From NCBI GenBank assembly GCA_026315105.1, contig CM048745.1:545779358-545843357 (forward strand): a DNA stretch of 64,000 bases, read 5' to 3'. This DNA comes from Locusta migratoria (taxonomy: Eukaryota; Arthropoda; Insecta; Orthoptera; Acrididae). Both the position numbers and the translations under genes were made by a program. This document shows positions 58,471-64,000 of this stretch, one piece after another; the first letter of the stretch is position 1; every line of letters starts with the position of its first letter. The notes beneath the pieces were generated by a model. That model did no database searches, had not been told where the DNA came from, and saw only the letters and a list, made by a program, of their open reading frames with translations.

Positions 58471-59159
58471 CTAGGCGCGTCCAGAAAGTAAGTTCCGTTT
58501 CAATTTATCTCCGCTGCAGTGCTGCGATTGCGGTTCCGCACATGCGCTGTAGACGATGTGTATCAAGGAGAAGAACGTGCGCCATTTGGAGATCGCTGTC
58601 AGTTACGCATGCTTTGTTGTGCTTGTTTGAAATGTCAGCGTTGATTGGAAATCCCGCCGCCTGTAAATCAGGTGGGTGGTTAGGTTTCTGAATGCGAGGA
58701 AAGTGAAACCAAGTGAAATTTATCGGCATATTTGCGATGTTTACGGACCAAATGCGATGGGTGATTCGATGGTGAGGAGATGGGTCCGACAGTTCAATGG
58801 CGGGCATAGTGATGTGCACGATGACGAACGAAGTGAGCGTCCACCTTTGATTACAGAAGAACTGGTTCACGCGATTGATGACAAGATCCAGGAAAACCGT
58901 AGGTTTACAATTAGTGCTCTCGCTGTGGATTTTCCCCAAATTTCACAATCACTGATGCATGGAGACACAGGCGGCAGATTTGTATGAAGAAGGTATACAA
59001 AACCTGGTGCCACGCTATGACAAATGCCTGCAAAATTTCGGCAGTTATGTGGAAAAGTAGTTTAAGAGTTGTAGAATTTTGTGCAATAAAAATTTCCTCT
59101 GTATCTGTGTACAATTTCATTTTATTACCAAACGGAACTTACTTCCTGGACGCGCCTCG
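58471..59159 (+). mobile_element. Mariner element with catalytic region deleted
   Basis: Inverted ends (GGCGCGTCCAGAAAGTAAGT at 58474; mirrored ACTTACTTCCTGGACGCGCC ending 59156) are flanked by TA at 58469-58470 and 59160-59161. The interior codes for the mariner N-terminal helix-turn-helix part (FLNARKVKPSEIYRHICDVY, VRRWVRQFNGGHSDVHDDER, ENRRFTISALAVDFPQISQS; 58676-58965), then jumps to the last 30 residues (YEEGIQNLVPRYDKCLQNFG with SYVEK, stop near 59060). All three catalytic aspartates are lost, so it could only have moved with help from another copy. Confidence 0.88.
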
Positions 59160-59161
59160 TA

Positions 59162-59426
59162 TATCTGTGGTTTATAAAACAACGAGATAATTTTGTACGA
59201 AACAAATTGATGAAGTTTTATGGAACTGACAATCATAGTTTGAGTTATCTTGACAGTCCATTTGAAATTCACGTTCCTATTTCGTACAAGAACCTACTCC
59301 TTCTTCAAATTTAATATTTCGTCTTTGTACGAACACCGTCATGATGAAGTCACGTATGGTCAATAACTGTCATTTAAAATGACTAGCAATCCATCTAACA
59401 GACGTCTTTCGAGAGCACACACAGTC
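59162..59426. other. No recognised feature
   Basis: Nothing is assigned before the retrotransposon tail. Confidence 0.3.
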
Positions 59427-59492
59427 TTTCTACATCTACATGGGATACTCTTCAAGTCATATTTAAGTGCCTGGCAGAGGGTTCATCGAACC
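59427..59492 (-). repeat. CR1/L2-like 3-prime tail cut by a copia insertion
   Basis: CTACATCTACATGGGATACT and GCCTGGCAGAGGGTTCATCG match the minus-sense tails at 23155-23220 and the + strand tail near 41048-41110. The rest of this element presumably continues beyond the copia element, outside the window. Confidence 0.7.
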
Positions 59493-59696
59493 TGTTAAGT
59501 GATTAGCAAGTGGGCAAAGGTTATTATATTTATTCTTTTTATTTATGTTAATTATCTTTGGTGTTTTTTTAAGGCGATCGTGTGTTATCAAAAAATGCTC
59601 GTCTCTTACTATTGAATTAGTGTATGCAGTTTTTTCTTTCTCTATCAATAAATATAAATTGTGTGATACGGCAGTTTTTTTTATTCCACTACAACA
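59493..59696 (+). repeat. 5-prime LTR of the copia element
   Basis: The 204-bp LTR starts TGTTAAGTG and ends CTACAACA (terminal TGTT/AACA). A polyadenylation signal AATAAA is at 59647-59652. The start is set by the break of the retrotransposon tail at 59492 and the end by the adjacent primer binding site. The second LTR is not available for comparison. Confidence 0.75.
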
Positions 59697-59712
59697 ATGG
59701 TTATGGGCCCAG
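59697..59712 (+). promoter_or_regulatory. Primer binding site, complementary to the initiator tRNA-Met anticodon arm
   Basis: GGTTATGGGCCCAG (59699-59712) is the complement of CTGGGCCCATAACC, the anticodon stem-loop of eukaryotic initiator tRNA-Met. Copia-type elements are known to prime from such an internal half-tRNA, which fits its place just after the LTR. Confidence 0.85.
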
Positions 59713-59921
59713 GTGTGCTAGCTAAAAAACAAGAAAAATAGATAACCGTGTTAGTGTCAATTATCCGATGAAAAAAAAAAAATAATCTCCCATGCGACGC
59801 CGACGAAATATCTGCCGACTATTTTTGTGCGACGCATTTGAGAAACGTTAATTGACGCCGAATTTGTGTTTCGTGAATCTTACGAAAAACAACCGTAAAA
59901 CGGTAATTGGAATAGAGAAAG

Positions 59922-61577
59922 ATGACGGAGAACAGACACACCATTGAGAAATTAAGTGGAGTGAATTACGCTTCCTGGTCGTATCAAATGAAAATGATTC
60001 TCATAGATTGCGACGTGTAGACTGTAATTGAGCCTGGTGAGACGGAACCCAGTGAAGGTGCATCGGCAGCCGATAAAAAGGGGTCTATATCGCGTCAAGG
60101 TAAGGCACTAGCAAAAGCTGTACTTTCCATATGTGATGAGGAGCAAATGCATATACGAAACTTGTCAAATGCAAAAGCAGTACGGGAAGAACTTCAGAAA
60201 TTATACGCTCCACGAGACAGCAAATTTCGTACTGTGCAACTGAGACGGAAGTTATATTCGTTAAAGATCAAGAATTGTGAATCCATGGAAAATTATCTAG
60301 GGCTTATAAATAAAACTGTAGCTGATCTATCGAATATAGGTGACGAAATTGATGATGGGGATTTAGCAATGACTATTCTGTGTGGACTTTCGGAAGAATG
60401 GGATGCAATAGTTACAGCTCTGTGCAATTTGCCAGATAATGATTTTAAGTGTGCTACAATTAAAAGGCGGCTACTTGCTGAAGTTGATAGATGTCAGGAA
60501 TATAATGAAGATAAATATTCTGCAATGTCTCTGAGAGCTAATGTTGGTAGTCACAAGCACCGAAAACTGCGACTTTCGGAACGTGACGGAAGAAAAAAAG
60601 AAACGATGAAAGAAGCCACGCAAAAAGGTAGTTTTTTTCCTTACAATTGTCACAAAGTCGGTCAAATATCCAGAAACTGTCCTGAAAAGGGAAAATTAAA
60701 AAAGGCACAAAAGAAATTAGGCGCTATTAGTATGAGTGCTGCCTGTGGTACAGTTACATTGGATGGCGATAATTGGATAGTGGATTCCGGCGCAACTCAT
60801 CACATGGCTCCAAATGAAAATTATTTTTCAGTTGTTGATAAAAATATTGAAATCGTAACTCTAGCTGATGGCCGACAAACAGAAGCTGTAGGGAAAGGTA
60901 CGGTAAGGGCAAAGATAATTAACAACGAAGGTTTGGCTGATGAATTCGTCGCTAATAACACGCTGTTTGTGCCTGGGATCGAGTACGCAATATTGTCTGT
61001 GAGGCAGCTCACTGAAAACGACAAAAAGGTGATTTTTGATAAAGGAGGTTGCAAGATTTACGACGAATTTGGAAGATTGATCATTAAGACTCAACAGAAA
61101 GGTCGTTTGTATTACATAAATACGAAACCGTGCGCAGATGACAGATCAATAAATTTGTTGAAAAATGACGAACGTGAAAAATCACTTGACCTTGATCTAT
61201 GGCATTGTAGGTTGATGCATGTCAGCAAGCGTAGTGTAAACGACATGATAAGTAAGGAGGCAGTACGGGGATTAGACTGTGAAAAAAGCGAAATAAACCC
61301 GTGTGACGACTGTTTGGCGGGGAAATCGGCGAGGAAACCATTTCCAAAAACGCTACCAAATGATTCGAAAGAACGGACAACCACTTTAGAACTCGTTCAC
61401 AGTGATCTCATGGGACCTATTGACGTTCCAAGTTTTGGAGGCAATAGATATTTAATGAGTATAGTCGATTATGCAAGTAGATACATATTTGTGCGTTTCT
61501 TAAAAATAAGGATCAAGCATTTGAAGAATTCAAGAAGTGGAAGATACAAACTGAAAGACAAACTGGAAAACGATTAA
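59922..61577 (+). pseudogene. Copia gag-protease-integrase (first part), broken
   Basis: The start codon is at 59922 (MTENRHTIEKLSGVNYASWS). TAG at 60018-60020 interrupts the frame, which reopens in the same frame from 60021. The gag core follows (LQKLYAPRDSKFRTVQLRRK, NYLGLINKTVADL), then a zinc knuckle PYNCHKVGQISRNC in which the first Cys and the His of CX2CX4HX4C are replaced, protease WIVDSGATHHMAPN (60772-60813), the pre-integrase zinc site (WHCRLMH, CDDCLAGK) and the integrase start with the first catalytic Asp (LELVHSDLMGP, 61387-61419). A one-base loss in an A run near 61501-61506 throws the frame out, leading to a stop at 61575-61577. Confidence 0.9.
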
Positions 61578-62320
61578 AGAGAATTCGCACGGACAATGGT
61601 CTAGCATTCTGTTCACGCAAATGGTCACAGCTCTGTGATGCTGAAGGAATTTGGCATGAAGTAACAATGAGCTACACGCCTCAGCAAAATAGTATAGCTG
61701 AACACCTCAACAGAACATTAATGGACGTGGTAAGGTCACAACTAATAGGAAGTGATTTACCAAAGAGTTCTTGGGCTGACCTAATGTACACAGCAGCAAA
61801 CATTAGAAATCGTGTTACAAATAGCTACAACAAAGAAAAAACGCCATATGTATGGTGGACAGGTAGAAAGCCAAGTGTGAGACATTTAAGCGTGATAGGA
61901 TGCGAAGTTTTTGTTCATGTACCCAGACAAAAACGTCGATGTAAACTATCCACTAGGGCAGAAAAAGGCATTCTTGTAGGATATTCTCTGTATGGCCGTG
62001 GATACAGGATCTGGGTGCCAGAAACAAAACAGGTTATTGAATCCAGAGACTGTAGATTCAAAGAATTTTTGAGTGGCAAGTGGTCAACTGAAAATAAGAA
62101 ACAGAAAAAATTTATTGATTTGTACAATGAAGAAGAATTATTGTTTCCAAATACCAGTAATGGTGGTGACAAACAAAGTGAAAAAAAGATTCAAACACTG
62201 AAGAGGAATTTTATTGTTTTTCTGATCGGGAAGAAAAATTGGAAGAGACTGGATGTAATCAGGATCTTATGGAACATGCTGAAGCTTCACAAAGTGCATA
62301 CAGACCAAGAAAGGAAGTAA
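61507..62320 (+). pseudogene. Copia integrase, second part, in the shifted frame
   Basis: The text resumes in the next frame with RIRTDNGLAFCSRKW (second Asp), SYTPQQNSIAEHLNRTLMDV (Glu, canonical NGVAER) and 35 residues between the Asp and the Glu, giving a DD35E set. It continues with SYNKEKTPYVWWTGRKPSVR, LSVIGCEVFVHVPRQ and KGILVGYSLYGRGYRIWVPE. After about 62187 (a run of seven A) the frame shifts again, so the end to 62320 is out of frame. Confidence 0.9.
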
Positions 62321-63921
62321 CGAAAGGGAAAATGAATTTACGTAAATGTCATCCAATGACACTTCGTTCAAATGAGAAGGCACACACTGAAGAAGCACAA
62401 ATAAATGCCATACAAGGAAGAAACAGTGATGAACCTTTATCATATCAGGAAGCAGTCAATTCTGATGAGGCAGAGGAATGGAAAGTTGCAATGAATGAAG
62501 AAATTAATTCTTTGGAACATCATGAGGCTTGGAAACTGTCCCTGCTACCACCTGGTGTAATTCCTATAAAGAACAGATGGGTTTTTAAAAAGAAGATAGT
62601 TGGTGGGAAGCAGATTTTTAAAGCTCGTTTAGTTGCAAAAGGATTTACTCAAGTAGAAGGTGTAGATGTTAATAAGATTTATGCTCCTGTTTCAAATTTT
62701 GAAACTATTCGTTTACTGATAGCAGCCAGTGTTGAGAAAAATTGGCACATTGATCAGTATGATGTGAAGAGTGCATATCTGCATAGTAAATTAAAGGAAG
62801 ATGTATATATGCTCCAGCCAGAAGGTTTCATCAAGAAAGGCCAAGAAAATTTGGTTTGTAAATTGAACAAGTCAATATATGGACTGAAACAAAGTGGTAG
62901 ATGTTGGAATGATCATTTGAATAGATCTCTAGAAAAACTGGGATTTATTAGAAATGACATAGATCATTGTGTGTACAAGATGAATGCAAAGGAAGGAAAT
63001 GCTATTTTGTCTATATATGTAGATGACATGCTTGCTTTTGCAGAAAATGAAAAGATAAGGCAAAAGGTAAAGACTCTTTTAGAAAGTTGTTTTAAAATCA
63101 AGCACATGGGCATGGTTTCACACATGTTAGGAGTGAAATTTGATTACAACAAAGATGGAAAAATTTGTCTTTCTCAAAAGGAGTACATTAGTCAACATCT
63201 TGACAGATTCGGATTTCAGAATGCTAAGGGAGCTAAGACTCCAATGGAAATGAAACTGAATTTTCTTGATGAGAAGTCTGATGAAGAAACTAAAACTCTG
63301 CCTTATCGTGAGCTTCTTGGTGTGCTTCTTTACCTACCACAGAGAACAAGACCAGACATAGCTTTCTCTGTGGCAAAGCTATCCCAATATTGTTCAAAAT
63401 TTAATGTAACCCACTGGAATGCAGCTAAAAGAGTGCTGAAATATGTCAAAGAAACAGCAGATTATAAACTCAAATATTACCCCACTGGTCAAATACTCGA
63501 AGCATATGCTGATGTTGGTTGGGCTACTTGTACAGAAGATCGCAAAAGTGTTACAGGATATGTAATATTACTAGCAGGATCTCCAGTGTACTGGAAGAGT
63601 CCGAAACAAACTGTAGTTGCATTGAGCACAATGGAAGCAGAATATGTGTCAGTTGCAGCCTGTGCAAGAGAAGTAGTATGGATGAGAGAACTACCAAAGA
63701 GCCTTGACCACAAAGAACTGATTGGTAAATCAACGCCTGTGTGGTGCGATAATCAAGCTGCAATTGTACATTCCAAGAATTACATTGATAAATCAAGAAC
63801 AAAACCTATTGCCATAAAGCATCATTTCATTAGAGAAGAAGTGATGGATGGTACAGTTGACATCAGATACATTTCAACAGAATCAATACATTTCAACAGA
63901 ATAATCAAGCAGACATGTTGA
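62239..63921 (+). pseudogene. Copia reverse transcriptase and RNase H
   Basis: The frame encodes 560 residues. The true reading enters from about 62187, upstream of the first ATG. Reverse transcriptase (RVT_2 type): KNRWVFKKKIVGGKQIFKAR, LVAKGFTQVEGVD, DVKSAYLHSKLKEDVYM, SIYGLKQSGRCWND and the catalytic IYVDDMLAF (residues 259-267, 63013-63039). RNase H: AYADVGWATC, STMEAEYVSV, WCDNQAA and RTKPIAIKHHFIREE. In the last motif the usual H-I-D is P-I-A, so a catalytic Asp seems lost. A 19-bp duplication at 63867-63903 shifts the frame and gives a stop at 63919-63921 in place of the QADMLTKPL end, which is still readable at 63906-63935. Confidence 0.92.
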
Positions 63922-64000
63922 CAAAACCCTTGTGTCAAAATATTCATGAGCGTCATTGCAAGATGATGTTACATTCAAAATGATATGTGTGTTTCTTTTA

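Larger units (their letters stand above)
59493..64000 (+). mobile_element. Ty1/copia LTR retrotransposon, 3-prime LTR beyond the window
   Basis: Order: 5-prime LTR (59493-59696), primer binding site (59697-59712), gag, protease, integrase, reverse transcriptase and RNase H. Integrase precedes reverse transcriptase, which defines the copia group. The polypurine tract and 3-prime LTR are not reached. The coding region has one nonsense codon, two single-base frameshifts in A runs and a 19-bp duplication, but domains are otherwise well conserved, so the insertion seems rather recent. Confidence 0.93.

Noticed and set aside
1..64000. Bacterial-type systems such as CRISPR arrays, operons or phage genes
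   Set aside because: Repeat structure and gene structure are eukaryotic throughout. The regular arrays present are a 140-bp satellite and microsatellites without spacer structure.

Overview
The window looks like a piece of a very large, repeat-rich insect genome, most likely a grasshopper or locust (Schistocerca-like Orthoptera). This is an inference from the repeats: many copies of tRNA-derived SINEs, Tc1/mariner, RTE-like, CR1/L2-like, Penelope-like and copia elements, and an AT-rich intronic background with short GC-rich exons. No bacterial-type genes, operons, CRISPR arrays or rRNA genes were seen.

Only one host gene is supported. It is on the + strand and is spread over about 27 kb in five exons (5774-6052, 8293-8588, 18111-18243, 29887-30427, 32552-32805). 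All junctions have GT-AG signals and all phases fit, giving a 500-residue 3-prime part of a leucine-rich-repeat (LRR) receptor: about 13 LRRs, a C-terminal cysteine cap, one membrane helix split by the last intron, and a cytoplasmic tail of about 75 residues. The N-terminus and signal peptide lie upstream of the window.

The introns (6053-8292, 8589-18110, 18244-29886, 30428-32551) and the 3-prime flank are mostly transposon debris. 1-5773: a nested transposase fossil, SINE, MITEs and a large fold-back complex. 6083-7720: MITE and an RNase H-bearing non-LTR fragment. 9-18 kb: microsatellite, several long palindromes, SINEs and a Tc1 remnant. 19-28 kb: two RTE-like and one CR1-like reverse transcriptase remnants, SINEs with target-site duplications, and a mariner. 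29-32.5 kb: a fold-back carrying a tRNA-like sequence, a palindromic element, and a 140-bp tandem satellite that runs into the last splice acceptor.

Downstream of the gene: a 440-bp-period duplication (33.2-34.05 kb), a long AT-rich stretch with nothing recognisable (34.85-38.04 kb), a decayed CR1-like element (39.1-41.1 kb), a Penelope-like element with inverted terminal arms and a GIY-YIG remnant (42.6-44.5 kb), more SINEs, a TIR transposon (50.5-51.6 kb), a fairly well-preserved RTE-like element (53.96-55.7 kb), a Tc1 element with both ends (56.8-58.1 kb), an internally deleted mariner (58.5-59.2 kb), and a recently active-looking copia retrotransposon from 59.49 kb to the end of the window. 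The copia copy has a 5-prime LTR and a primer binding site matching the initiator tRNA-Met anticodon arm, but is broken by a nonsense codon, two homopolymer frameshifts and a 19-bp duplication.

No wholly new biological system is evident. The most unusual points are the satellite/splice-acceptor junction, hammerhead-ribozyme-like motifs in inverted arms, the tRNA-like sequence inside a fold-back, and the nested transposase fossil.
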